Source: Moniliella sp. 'wahieum' (lineage: Eukaryota > Basidiomycota > Moniliellomycetes > Moniliellales > Moniliellaceae). From it: a stretch of 64,000 bases of DNA. This document shows positions 35,201 to 45,994 of the stretch, piece after piece. A program made the translations under genes and the position numbers. How positions within the stretch are numbered: the stretch's first letter is position 1; every line of letters starts with the position of its first letter. Under the pieces are notes generated by a model. The model worked only from the letters and a program-made list of their open reading frames with translations, was not told the DNA's origin and ran no database searches. The stretch lies in the NCBI GenBank assembly GCA_003971905.1, contig RSEE01000054.1:62001-126000 (forward strand). The letters run 5' to 3'.

Positions 35201-36299
35201 AGGGGCTCGGTGAGAACGGGGGCAGTCGGACTGGTGGCAAGCTTGTCCTTGGCCGAGGGGGCAGACAAGAGTCTAGGAGACAGCAAGGATTCGTGCGGCG
35301 GGCCATGGGGGGACGGGGTGTCCTTGTTGGCCACAGACCAGCGGGTGAGGCGGGGGTGCAGGACATGGCCTGGTCGGAGGGGGCGGCATCATCACACCTC
35401 GCACGCGTCCTGCCGCGCTTGGGGCTGCAGCTTTTGCTTCTTCCGCGTCTCTGCCCTTCCAGTTCTAGACTGGACGCAGTGGCAGGCGGAAGCGGATGCG
35501 TGGACACAGCAGAGGAGGGTGGGGGGATAAGGGCGCGCGAGAGATGCTCACTGCGGCCACGGCGAGGCGAGTGGGCAGTGCGGGAGCGACGCAGCCGCGG
35601 GATTTGAGGGCAAGCGGCCAAGACGGCTTCATCAAAGCCCAGGCCCTGTTGGCGGCGGGCGGCCTTCCATTGGCGCAACTGGCGGGCCGCCTCCTGGTCG
35701 GCCGAACGGGAAGAGCCAACGGGGTAGCGGGGAGCGATGGTGGGCACGAGATGGGGAGCGTACGTACGTGGACGGTGGAGGGGGGGAGGGCGAGGAGGCA
35801 GTGGATGGCTGCGAGTCCAGGATGGGGCGAGAGGGGGCATTGGGGGCGGGGCTAGCCGTGCTGGGATGGGGATGGGGGTGGGCATGGGCATGAGCATGGG
35901 CATGAGCATGGGCATGAGCATGGGCATGAGCATGGGCATGAACATGGGCATGAGCATGGGCATGAACATGGGCGGCATGTGCGTCTGCCTGGGCACGGGA
36001 GGCGGCGAAGGAGGCCGGGCGGTGGGGCTGGCGGTGGCGGGGCTCGAGGGCGCCAAAGGAGGGCGGAGGGCCAGAGGCGGCGGGCATGGCGAGCAGCTTG
36101 TCGGGGTGGGCGGGGCAGCGCAGAGGGGGATACGCCAGCGCGGCGCTGAGGGGCGGCAGCACCATTCCCAGCGCGGCGGGCACCGTGGGGGGGGGAGGCG
36201 GAGGGCGGGGGGGAACGCCAAGGACGACAGGCGAATGGCCGCCTGTCGTTTGCCAGCCAGGGCCACGATGCGTGATGTGTCATGCACCAGCGCAACCAT
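32299..36299 (-). CDS. Very large low-complexity hypothetical protein with dipeptide repeats
   Basis: Not recognised. Open minus-strand reading, with frame changes, extends about 4 kb; start chosen at MVALVHDTSRIVALAGKRQA (36299). It is rich in Ser, Pro, Arg and Ala. Short ordered-looking islands include ALAYPPLRCPAHPDKLLAMP (about 36.1 kb), EAARQLRQWKAARRQQGLGF (35.67 kb), VPEDVTLSWDELLDSDS (34.48 kb) and, near the C-terminus, LYMLSLELEMIRNNKITAPL (about 32.7 kb). Four hexanucleotide repeats encode dipeptide runs: His-Ala at 35.88-35.98 kb, Gly-Ser at 34.09-34.13 kb, Gly-Val at 33.40-33.44 kb, Ala-Gly/Thr-Gly at 32.77-32.82 kb. Probably disordered. It could be two adjacent genes, and the exact C-terminus is unclear. 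Confidence 0.5.
35877..35975 (-). repeat. Hexanucleotide minisatellite encoding His-Ala
   Basis: About 16 tandem copies of a CATGGG/CATGAG hexamer (plus-strand sense). In one minus-strand frame it gives alternating His and Ala, in another Met-Pro and Met-Leu. Lies inside the hypothetical gene. Confidence 0.8.
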
Positions 36300-36660
36300 G
36301 TGCGCCCACCCCCCAACCGCATGCCTCGGCGGCCGACTCGCATTGAGCACGCCGCCTCCAAGTTCACGATTCCGGGCGCTCACCGCTCAGCCTGCTGCCA
36401 TGTGATCCGCTGCGAGCGGGTCACTACCCGCCGCCCAGCACAGCCCCCCTGCCGTTGATGGCGCCTGTCTTGCCTCCCAGCGTGACAGCGCCCGTCACGT
36501 GCCAGCCCGCCCGGCCTGTCTTCCGTACGCGCCTCTTTCCCACCGCCGGCCACTTTTGGCTGGCACACTGCAAAAGCTTAGCGTGTACATCGTCCACCCC
36601 ATGGCCTCGATATTCGATAATCGATAACCCCCCGATAATCCACCTCGGCCCCCGCCCCAT
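36300..36660. other. Flank of copia insertion
   Basis: No gene recognised. Contains TCGATAATCGATAA-type words near 36.61 kb, and ends with CCCAT, one copy of the retrotransposon target duplication. Confidence 0.4.
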
Positions 36661-36877
36661 TGTAAGACCGGAGGAACCCAAGGGATTGGGTGAAGAACCT
36701 CTGGAAATGTAGAGCAATGCAATCGCGATGGTGGTGGTTAAGGTCTAAGCCTTGTGCCACACCTAGAGACAGGGGTTCAGACAAGCCTGAGTATACACGT
36801 GGAGGCTTCGGAGGACAAATCAGGGGTGAAGGGTGATGAGGCGCCTTGGCCTAAGTACGGGACCACGGGTCCCAACA
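36661..36877 (-). repeat. 3' LTR of the copia element
   Basis: 217 bp, identical as read to the copy at 42002-42218. Flanked outside by CCCAT. A short G-rich stretch (element sense) adjoins its inner side, in the place of a polypurine tract. Confidence 0.93.
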
Positions 36878-39800
36878 CCCCCCCGGGCCAAGGGAACGAA
36901 AGAAGCCCGTTGGCCATCAACAAAAGAAAAGTAGAAAGGGGATCAGCGCGAAGAAAGAGAAGCCAAATCGAAATTGTTACGCGCAGAAATGATCTTGGGA
37001 AGAGAAAGAGGTTTGGTGAACCAGTCAGGGAGATGGTGTGCACCTGGAGTGTAGTGGACTTTAATTTCGCCTCGGTGGATGCGTTCCCGCACCTCGTGGT
37101 ACGAGACGTCAATCTCCCGTATTTTGCCTAGGCTGCCGAGCTTTTCGGCCAACGCTTTGGCAGCGGTGTTGTCAACAAAGAGCTCAATCGGGTGATTAGC
37201 CTTGCAGACACCAAGTTCAAACAGTATGTTGCGAATGAATAGAGCATCTCGAAGGCCATCTCCCATGGCTAGGTATTCAGATGCTGCTGTGTTGCTCACA
37301 CCTTGATTTTGGGACTTGGAGCCCCAGGATACAGGCACACCGAAAACAAAAACAACATGGCCCGAAACGGAGTGAGAGTTGCTCTTGTCTGATGCAAAGG
37401 AGGCATCGGTGTGCAGCTCGAGTAGAGGGCGAGATCGGTTGGGTGTGAGGCACAAAGAGTAGTCAGACGTACCGGCGAAGAAACGTAATAGGTCCTCCGC
37501 TGCGCGTCGGTGGGCGGCGGACGGGTCGTCCATAAACCGCGCTAAAAAGGTAGCCGCAAAGAGGGCATCAGGCCGGGACATACGAGCCGCCCACAAGCTG
37601 GATCCGACAATAGAACGGTAGGCACGGTGCTCGTCTCGAGTGGCACGCTTTTCGTGTTCGGGTCGCTTGGGAGGCGGAAGTTGGTGGCCGATTGGAAGGT
37701 AGCGGGGCCGGTGAGGTGATATGTCATGCGCGGCAAGCGTCTCAGCGATGAATTTGGGTTGGCTGATGTACAGTCGTCCATCGATACGGTCGTATTGGCA
37801 GCCGAGATGGAAACGTAGGGGGCCGTTGGACTTAATTTGGATGCTGCGCCTTAATTCCACTAAGAATTCATCATACGCTTCTTGGGACCGACACGCGACC
37901 AAAAAGTCGTCAGTGTGGACGGCGATTAGGATCAGGCCAAGAGGTTCGGTGCGACGTATGAACAGGCAAGGCTCTGATTTTAGGCTAGTGAAGTGGAGTC
38001 GGTCGCAAAGGAAAGTGCGGAGCCAATCTCCAAAGTTGGCCCCGCTCTGGTGCAGGCCATAGAGACTTTTCTTGAGTCTCCAGCAATGACCGGGCGCTTC
38101 TGGGAAGAAGGGGGGTGGTCGAACATAGACGAGCTCGTTGATATCGGCATAGAGGTAGGCAGCTTCCACATCGGCAGAAAATAAGTGGAGGCCATCAGCT
38201 TCGGCCAACGCAATTAGCGTGTTGACGGCAGCAGTACGAACGGCAGGAGCAAAAGATTTCGCCCATGTGCCAGGAACTTGCCGGTGCCCTCCCACAACGT
38301 AGCGGGCACGGTACTTGAGGAAGTTAGCATCCGCATCCGTCTTAGTACCTATGACCCACATGCCGGGAAGGGGTTTGATCCCTGGGGGGATGGGTACAAC
38401 TTCCTTCACGTCACGCTCGTCAAAACGCCGAAGCTCGAGGCGCATTGCCTCGAGTACGCCATCAAAGGCAGGGTGACCCACCAACTTCTTGATGTTCTTG
38501 GGGGCCACCGGGACCCCATCGGTGGTCAGTATGACCTCGGTGTCACTTGCCGCGGATTCGATTGCGAGTGCAATGGGGGGCGAGCTTGGCTCCGAAGCAG
38601 GTAGCATGGATGTGTCCGGCGCTGGTCCGAAAATACTCACCAAAGCCTGCATTCCTAGGGCGGAGAGGGCGGCCGGGTTGCCAAAGATGCTAGGGGCCTT
38701 GTTGACGAGCAGGGAAAAGGTGCCATCGCGCAAATTGTCGTTGGCTGGAATGGACAGGTCGAGGGGTGGAGCGTTGATACGCGCTTGGCGAACGGGATTG
38801 CGACGCACGAGTGCGGGGACGGCTGTATCGGTCAGGGGCACGGTCACGGGGGCGAGCGTGTCGGTGGGGAGAGAGGGGAGGGGATAGGGCGGGAGAGGAA
38901 GGGGAAGTGGAAGAGGGAGGGGAAAGCAGGACTTGGTGGCCAGTGTCAACGGCATCTTCTGTGATAGTTTCATTTTCTTCGGCTTGCTTTGCCTGGCGTT
39001 GTGCCATGCCTGCGGGGTCAGATGCAACAGGTTGGGGGGATACATGTGGGGGGTTGGAGTTGGTGGGAGTGGGGCCAGGCTCTGAATTCTCATTTTCGTT
39101 GGCTTGAGCCGGGCGATGTGCCTCTGTTTTTCGTTCTTTTAATTTTCTTTTTCCATGGGGGGCATTGTCTTTCTTACCATTAGTATCGCGGGTCAGTTCA
39201 TCTATCGCAAAACGCACACGCCGGGGTGGGGAGCTGTCTGACTTCCCACCAGCACCCATTTCTCCGCCCCCCCGCACCTCTCCGCCACCAGCAGGGACAA
39301 GGGGGTCCAGATGAAAGTGCGTGGGATATTCGGTGGTGTACGGGACATGCGTCCAGGTGGACGGCTTTTTCCAACGGAATCCAACTTGGCCGTCGTCCTG
39401 GTGGATGGCAAAGAGCCACCCCTTCGAACCGCGGCCGTGCCCGTAACCCACCAACATTGCTGGGACGGCCCGCGGACCAAGTTTGCCGCCCTCGCGTTGG
39501 TTGGGCAATAGGTGCAGGTAGGCAAGAGTGCCAAAACCGCGCATGCGAAGGGAGGGTTTGAAGCCATGGTACCGGACAAATCGGCTGTCCCCACCCAGTG
39601 CTTTCGGCGGCGACTGGTTGTGTGCATATGTGGCCGCCAACAAGCTGTGTTCCCACCACTCGTCGGGAGTCAATCTGTTGGCGATTACCATGAGTCGAGC
39701 GCGATCCGTAATCGATCTTATGGCGCGTTCGGCGACCCCATTGGACGCACTTTCGCCAGGATTGGTGCGCTCGCTCACTACTCCCAGCTCGCAGTAAAAC

Positions 39801-42001
39801 TCGTCCATTGCGGTGGTGAGTTCAGGCGCATTGTCAGAGCGGACCGTCTGAAGGGGGCGGTCGGGATGTTGGCGATGCTCGCGCCGGATGAAGGCTTGAA
39901 GTTCGGCTGTGGCATCACCCTTGGACACCAGGGGTAGCGTCCAGGTATACCGCGTAAAGTCGTCGACAATGATAAGGGCGTAAGTATGACCCCGCCGCCT
40001 TGGCGGGATATGTCAAGGACGTCGAGGTGGAGGAGAGAGAAAGGGCGAATGGTTCGGATTGGGCGTCCAGTCGTGGCGTGGGGTGGGGCAGTGGCTCTGC
40101 TTAATGCGCATGGTGCACAGTGCCACGAGGACCGGACTAAAGCGATGTCGCCACTGTTGACCCGTTCGAATGCTGGGTCATCCGACGTGAGGGATGAAAG
40201 TTGATCTAGAGGTGCATGATTCCATCGGATGTGGGCGTTTTTCACCTTGACCAGGGTTGCATCAAGGTTGAGTAGCGAAGTGGCGCTGTTGGCTGTGGCT
40301 GTCGTATTGGGCGCCAGAGTAAGGGAATAGCTTGAGTCGGCGGCGAGACGAAAAGGTTCGCCGTGTCGTCCGAGATAGAGACCATGGCCACCTGGAGGGA
40401 TCCAGCTGCCAATGCCTGCGATAGATAGATGGTAAGCGCTGAGCAGGTTGGTCGGGAAGGTGGGGCAGTACAAGCTGCCGGGTAGGTGGATGCGGATAGG
40501 GGCTCCGTTCTGGGTTTGAATGTACATAGAGATGGTGCCAATGCCTTCAGTGTATGCGATCTGTCCGTTTGCCACTGCTATGGGCTCGCGGTGTGGACGA
40601 AGATTGATAAACGCACTTCGTTCATTGAATACGGATGGTCTCGCACCTGAATCGTGTTGCGCAGGGAGGTTGGCTGGCTTGGGTGGTGTAGTGGCTGCCA
40701 TAGGGGTTACTGCATGGGCAGATGAGGTGGTCTGGGCTGTCGTAGCCGGCCGGCTAAAGTGGCCGCCACGTTGGCCACCACGGTGACTTCCTCTGTACCC
40801 GCTGCCACCTCGGCCTCGTCCGCGGCCTGACACCGTACTGCTTGTTTGGCTGTGCGACGTGGCTTCCGAAGGGGCCGTACTGGAGGGAGCTGGGCTTGAA
40901 CTGGAGGTACTGCCGTAGTTGGAGCCTTTGAGTTCGCTCACTGCTCGGCGCAATTCGGCGTAGCTGCTGTTACGATGGAGGTGCAACCACCCCTGATCAG
41001 TAACGCCTTTCCGTAGCATCTGTGCTAGACCAATCTCGTCCAGCTTGGACTTGGACGTCATCTCGTACTGGGTTACCGCCACAGTGAACTCATTCAGGTA
41101 TTGGCGGCCCGACTTGGTGCCCATTTTGAGAGTGAGAACCTTTATGAGGATATCACAGATCTCAGTGTCTGAAACGGTGCCGTACAAATCACGCAGAGCA
41201 TGATAGTATGCAGACCCTAGAGCCGGCGTGCCATCGCCGGTGATCTGCTGGACGACGTCGGAGTCTATCCACGGGAGTAGAATGTTGGCCAAGTGAGCGT
41301 CCAGTTCTGCGTTATACCCGTCCAGGGCCTTGCCCTGTTCCAGATGCTCACGCGCTCCAGGGATAATCTGGATACGAGGGAGGAAGATCCGGGTCCATAA
41401 CCAAAACGAGCTGTTGTTGTGGAAACGCTCGTGGTACGGCACGTTGCTGCGAGTGGCACTACGGAGGAGCTTGTCGGGAGTCAAAGCCCACGGGTTGTCG
41501 TCGACGGCCGGAGTTGACGATAAGGCACCTTCGTTCTTGCTAGCATTGGGTGGATTCTCACATGATAACATGACAATGGCTTCTGTGGTCGTCTTTTCGC
41601 TGTACCCAAGCTTGATACCAGTGTCCTGTAGCTGTTTGAGGGTGATGTGTTCGGGAAACAATTTGAACATGTTGCGAATGCGGTCGGCGAGGGTGGCGAC
41701 GTCGTTCGCGGTGTTGTCGGGGCCCACGGGGGTGGGTTGAGGTGTAGGGGTAGATTCACGCGATGGTGTCAGCGGCGGGGAGGCGTGGTCAACTCCGACG
41801 GGAGTGGTGCTCTCTTCTGCTCCGGCAGTTGGTGAAGTAGGGGTTGAGGAGTTGAACCAAGACTCCTGAGTCTGAGAGCTCATGATGCTTGCCATTAGCT
41901 TACGCAGTTCGAGCAAGCGCTTGTGGATAGGGCCGGCAGCGGAGGACCGAAGAGTGTAAGAGTGGAAGGCTCAGGGCTGAGCGTCAAGAGGATTGTAACT
42001 C

Positions 42002-42218
42002 TGTAAGACCGGAGGAACCCAAGGGATTGGGTGAAGAACCTCTGGAAATGTAGAGCAATGCAATCGCGATGGTGGTGGTTAAGGTCTAAGCCTTGTGCCA
42101 CACCTAGAGACAGGGGTTCAGACAAGCCTGAGTATACACGTGGAGGCTTCGGAGGACAAATCAGGGGTGAAGGGTGATGAGGCGCCTTGGCCTAAGTACG
42201 GGACCACGGGTCCCAACA
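42002..42218 (-). repeat. 5' LTR of the copia element
   Basis: 217 bp, identical to the 3' LTR, followed outside by CCCAT at 42219-42223. I could not match the sequence just inside it to a particular tRNA primer. Confidence 0.93.
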
Positions 42219-42224
42219 CCCATC

Positions 42225-43130
42225 ACCTCCGTATCACCCGCCGCAGCCGACGGAGCCACCGCCGACGGTTGCCGCAAGCTTGTTTCCTCGCATCTTAGAC
42301 TTGCTCGCCGGTACACTTTCCCAAACCCCATTCACCCCTTGCCCAGCGCCCATTGTCTCTGCCCCCCCTTCACCACCAAAGTCTATTCCCCCCGTGCCAA
42401 TCTCCATTCCCCGCATCGACACTCCTATGTCTCCTCGGCGCACCTGAGCCCCCCCCCCCCCCCGTAAACCTTTCGTGCCCAAACGCACCGGAACGCTGAG
42501 CCTGCTCGCAGCCCCTGTGTTGGGTGTTCGTTCGTGTTGGTGTTTATTACTTGCGCTGCCCCCACCCCTCATTCTGAGATCGATCTCGCTGTCGAACAAA
42601 GTACTCCTGTTCCATAATGTTATGCGGACCCCTCTTTCCGAGTTTGGAGTTTGCCTTCCCCTGTCTTTTCTTTTACGCGTCCCTTTGGTGATGCAGCGGG
42701 GGTCCAGGCCCATCATCCCTGTCTCGCGTCGCTATCGACCCACCGATCCCCCGCCTTCAACCTGATGAGGGGAGAATCCTGATCGAGGGTGCGATGCAAT
42801 CGCAGTATAGGGGCGGTTTTGATGGCAGCGGTGGTGCCAAGGCAACCAACGACGTTTGCAGGGCCATCACAGGCAGCCTGTCGCTGCCAGACCTGTCTAT
42901 GTGTGGAACTAAGGAAATAGTAGAGCGAGGCAGCATCGGAGCCCGTCTAGGCTACGCCTGGGCCTGAAAAGAGAGGGGCCGTGGAAGGAGTTTGTGCCCT
43001 ACCCCCTGGCTCCACCTAAGCGCCGGCAAACTCTTGTAGTCGAAGATATACAGAGGATGGATTGCCGCACGTGGGCTCTTTGGCTGTCTGCGAGACGGTT
43101 GTGTTGGAAACGGATAGGGGTGGGGACGCT
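42225..43130 (+). CDS. Possible Pro-rich gene abutting the copia insertion
   Basis: Coding-looking segments in changing frames: SPPYHPPQPTEPPPTVAASL and SLFPRILDLLAGTLSQTPFT (42.22-42.32 kb), IPPVPISIPRIDTPMSPRRT (42.39-42.44 kb), a run of C at 42451-42464, RKPFVPKRTGTLSLLAAPVL (42.47-42.52 kb), and later RILIEGAMQSQYRGGFDGSG (42.77 kb) and KEFVPYPLAPPKRRQTLVVE (42.98 kb). No family recognised and no start found. If real, the element may have landed in or just before it. Confidence 0.3.
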
Positions 43131-44983
43131 AGCGCCATAGATAGCGAGACGCAGGTATGAGGAAAGTCAAAGACGATTAGCCTAAAGAGGAGCAGACACC
43201 TGCATATAATGGTCCGAGGGAACCAATGCCGACTATCCTAAGTGACTACGGAACATATCATTTTCAACAGTGTAGTGTGACGCTGCATAGGAGGTAGGGA
43301 CGGAGGAGAATGCAAAGAAAATGTCGGATACTCGCTGATCGTGTATTGCTGAGTGTGCCCCCATAAGCAAAGGGGATGGAGCGCATTCCACAAGGTTACA
43401 CTCTAAATCACACCTCTTGAAGAGACAAGGCGCGATGACAGTAGGGGTGGGGGTATCATTTGGCAAATGAGAAAGTGCGCCACGGCATGGATGGAGCGGG
43501 GCAGTGGGGGGGCTAGGGGGGGATATGCTGTGGAAGGGAGGGAAAGGGGAACAGGACGTGCAAACAGGTTCGGAGCAACAGTTTTTGAATCGTGACAAAG
43601 GTGGGTCGTATTAGCTGCGGCCGTCTTGGCACCCTTCAGGGTGACGCGGGCGATTGAGGGGATGGTGAAGACTGGCATGGCAATGGCTGCAGTTGCCTGG
43701 ATGGACAAGGTGCGATTCGGTTTTGCACACGGGGCACTCGATGGAGCTGTGTGTGGTGCATAATGTGATGATGCAAGATATGATGGCAGGGGCATTGTGT
43801 GCGTGTTGGTTAGCGGCATGTGGCCCGGAACCAACGCGAGATGCGAAGCAAGAGAAGACATACAAGGCCATGGTGGAGAAAGAAACGGCTTGGAGAAGAG
43901 AAGGCGACAAGAGGGGGAACGGAAGAAGGGGAAAAACGTTCGCCACAGAAGACAGAAACGCCTGAGTGTTTTATATAACCGCGGGGGGGGGAAGAGGGGC
44001 GGAGGGGGTGACGGGAAGAACCATGTGACATGTCACATCATGCATCATCCGACAGGCGTACCTCTCTCATCCTCGCCTGAGGCCTGAGGCCTTTTGTGGC
44101 TCCGAAGAACAAAAGGGCGTGGGGTAACCGATAAGGCAAGGGTAACTGCGTAGAGTGAAACGCATGGCGCTCATGCGCTCATGGCGCGCGACGGCAACCA
44201 AGCGTGTGACATGGGGATCTGGCGCGGGGCCAACATGTAGGCCGACATTCGCCCCTCTCGGATCCTCGATCCCGCTCCACCGAAGCAAAACAGGGCGCAG
44301 GCACGGCCGCCCACCCAAAGATGGCCACGAGCGCGACTAGGTGGGAGGGGTGGAGCAGCGACGTTGACGTCACCAAGCGTCGCGCTCCCCGCTGTGTGGC
44401 AGCGCGGGATGGGGCCGGGCAGGCGTGTGGCGCGCGCAGAACATTAGTAACCCTGAGCGCCTGAGCCGCCATGCCATGCCGACACTCCGACGGAAGCGCC
44501 ATCAGAGCCCCCATGCAAGCGCGCTGGACTGCCCTGCAGTGCCGCCGTGTGGAGCGGCGCCAGTGTCCCAGCTGAAACAACGTGGCGGCGCTTCCCAGCG
44601 GCGCCGAGGCGGCCAGGAAAATAGGGCCGAGAGGGCGGCGGCGGATCCCCGATCATCGATCACTAGTCACTCGACCACGACCAAGATGGGAAGCACATAG
44701 CGCGGGTTGTGTTGCAAAGGACCGGCCCCTCTGCAGGGCGCGGGACGCGTGAGTGTGCCATGCGCATGCCACACGTCCTGTCAAACTCCCATGGCCGAGT
44801 TTCCACCGAGACGTGCGGTGCACCACACGAGGAGCGCGCCGAGCAAGCGGGGCTGCGGCCATGATGCATGATGCATGATGCCTGACGCACATGAGGATGC
44901 ATTACAGCACACACACCGGGAGAGGCAGCCGTTCAGACGACCAAAACGTATGCCAACCAGACGCCAGAAGAGGGAGGGGGGAG
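43131..44983. other. Unassigned region
   Basis: A minus-strand frame at 43.6-43.95 kb contains two CxxC pairs (ECPVCKTESHL, NCSHCH) that could be a zinc-binding segment, but no full domain is visible. Short heptamer words (TCACTAG, TCATCGA) occur at 44.65-44.68 kb and TGATGCA units at 44.86-44.885 kb. Confidence 0.35.
44860..44885. repeat. TGATGCA heptamer array
   Basis: Three TGATGCA-type units (palindrome TGCA) about 100 bp before a solo LTR. Confidence 0.75.
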
Positions 44984-45226
44984 TGTTGAGCCATCGGGTG
45001 GCTTGTGCTTTGGCCAATGTCTCTTCCGTTCCTCCTCAGGCCTGGGAGTTCCGTTGTTTTCTCTCTGCTGTTTTTTCCTTGTTCCGCAGCTTAGCCCCTG
45101 GTGGCGACTCGCTCTGCTTGATGTTCCTCTGTAGGCGTTGCTGGTTGGCTTAGGCCCCACCACCACCACCAGTGCGATTGCATCACCCTCGAGGACCATC
45201 AGGACTCCAGGTCTCATCATGCATCA
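44984..45226 (+). mobile_element. Solo LTR, copia-related (copy A)
   Basis: 243 bp beginning TGTTGAGCCA and ending CATCA, flanked by a perfect 5-bp duplication GGGAG (44979-44983 and 45227-45231). It aligns along its length with the copy at 54984-55208. Its 3' part resembles the element's LTR in element sense (GGCTTAG, CCACCACCA, GCGATTGCAT and a CTCC-GGTCT-type end in the same order). No internal element sequence is present, so this is a recombined remnant, clearly older than the full-length copy. Confidence 0.85.
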
Positions 45227-45231
45227 GGGAG

Positions 45232-45994
45232 GGAATGGGAGGAGGCAGTGCAGAGATAAGCGGGCGCCTCGCCTGGAGCGGGGCAGAAGGTGATGCGTGC
45301 GTGCTGCTGATGGTTAGTTGCTCCAGGCACTTGGGTTGCTGCCCTGCCGACCGCCGGAGTTGGAGGGCGCTACTGGCATAAGTCGACCGCACACGGGCGC
45401 CAGACGAGAGAGCGGGGGTGCGAGGGGAGGCAGCATCGGGTTGGCCGACGCAGCCCCCGGCGGAGGGGCGTGGTGTGGCGCAAGCGGGCGGAGGCTGGGG
45501 GACACGCACGGGTGCATATGAGGGGGCTGGCGAGGCCAGGGCGGGAGAGGATCATCGATCATGTGTCGGGTGCCACCCACCAACACGGGCGGGCATGGCG
45601 CGCGTGTACCCAGCACGCGGCTGCCGCTTGCAGGCTGGCCTAGGCTCTAGGCTGGCGCCGCTGACGGTGACCCGCAGCGCGGCGGAGGACGGAGGACAGA
45701 GGGCGAAGACGGCAGCACTCGGCAGCATGACGCAGCATGATGCCAGGACGCGTGACGCAGCACTACGCAGCACGCCGACTGGTGCTGGGTGCTCGCTTGC
45801 GCTCGCTTGTCCCCCCGCACACTTCCCGCCCTGGCCAGTCCGCACCCCACACTCCCCAGCACGCCCGCCTCGCCACCACCCGCATCTGTCCCATCTGCCC
45901 CATCTGCCCCATCTGCCCCATCTGCCCCATCTGCCCCATCTGCCCCATCTGCCCCCCCCCCCCTATACCCACACCTCGCTCGCCCCCTCCCGAC
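45232..45994. other. Upstream region of PKC1
   Basis: GC-rich, no gene recognised. Ends with the 9-bp tandem repeat and C run described separately. Confidence 0.45.
45885..45963 (+). repeat. 9-bp tandem repeat (ATCTGCCCC) before the PKC1 start
   Basis: About eight copies of ATCTGCCCC followed by a run of C, ending about 30 nt before the PKC1 ATG, so probably in the 5' leader. Confidence 0.85.

Larger units (their letters stand above)
36661..42218 (-). mobile_element. Ty1/copia LTR retrotransposon (fossil copy, near whole)
   Basis: An element of 5,558 bp on the minus strand, with two LTRs of 217 bp that are identical as far as I can read, TG...CA ends and a 5-bp target duplication CCCAT (36656-36660 and 42219-42223). 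Parts in copia order: Gag-like region with an Arg/Gly-rich stretch (about 41.9-40.7 kb), protease/pre-integrase region (about 40.7-40.0 kb), integrase core (about 39.9-39.3 kb), reverse transcriptase (about 38.4-37.7 kb) and RNase H (about 37.45-37.0 kb). Integrase before reverse transcriptase places it in copia rather than gypsy. The coding region is spread over three overlapping frames, so roughly two breaks, which may in part be sequence errors. Identical LTRs mean a very recent insertion. Confidence 0.93.

Noticed and set aside
35737-36405. Plus-strand Gly/Met-rich frame of 222 codons
   Set aside because: Driven by the CATGGG hexamer repeat; the minus-strand reading has more protein-like islands.
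36661-42218. Gypsy-type retrotransposon or endogenous retrovirus
   Set aside because: Integrase precedes reverse transcriptase and no envelope-like frame is present, so copia is the better fit.
43611-43946. Zinc-finger gene on the minus strand
   Set aside because: Only two CxxC pairs in one frame, without a full domain or a matching continuation.
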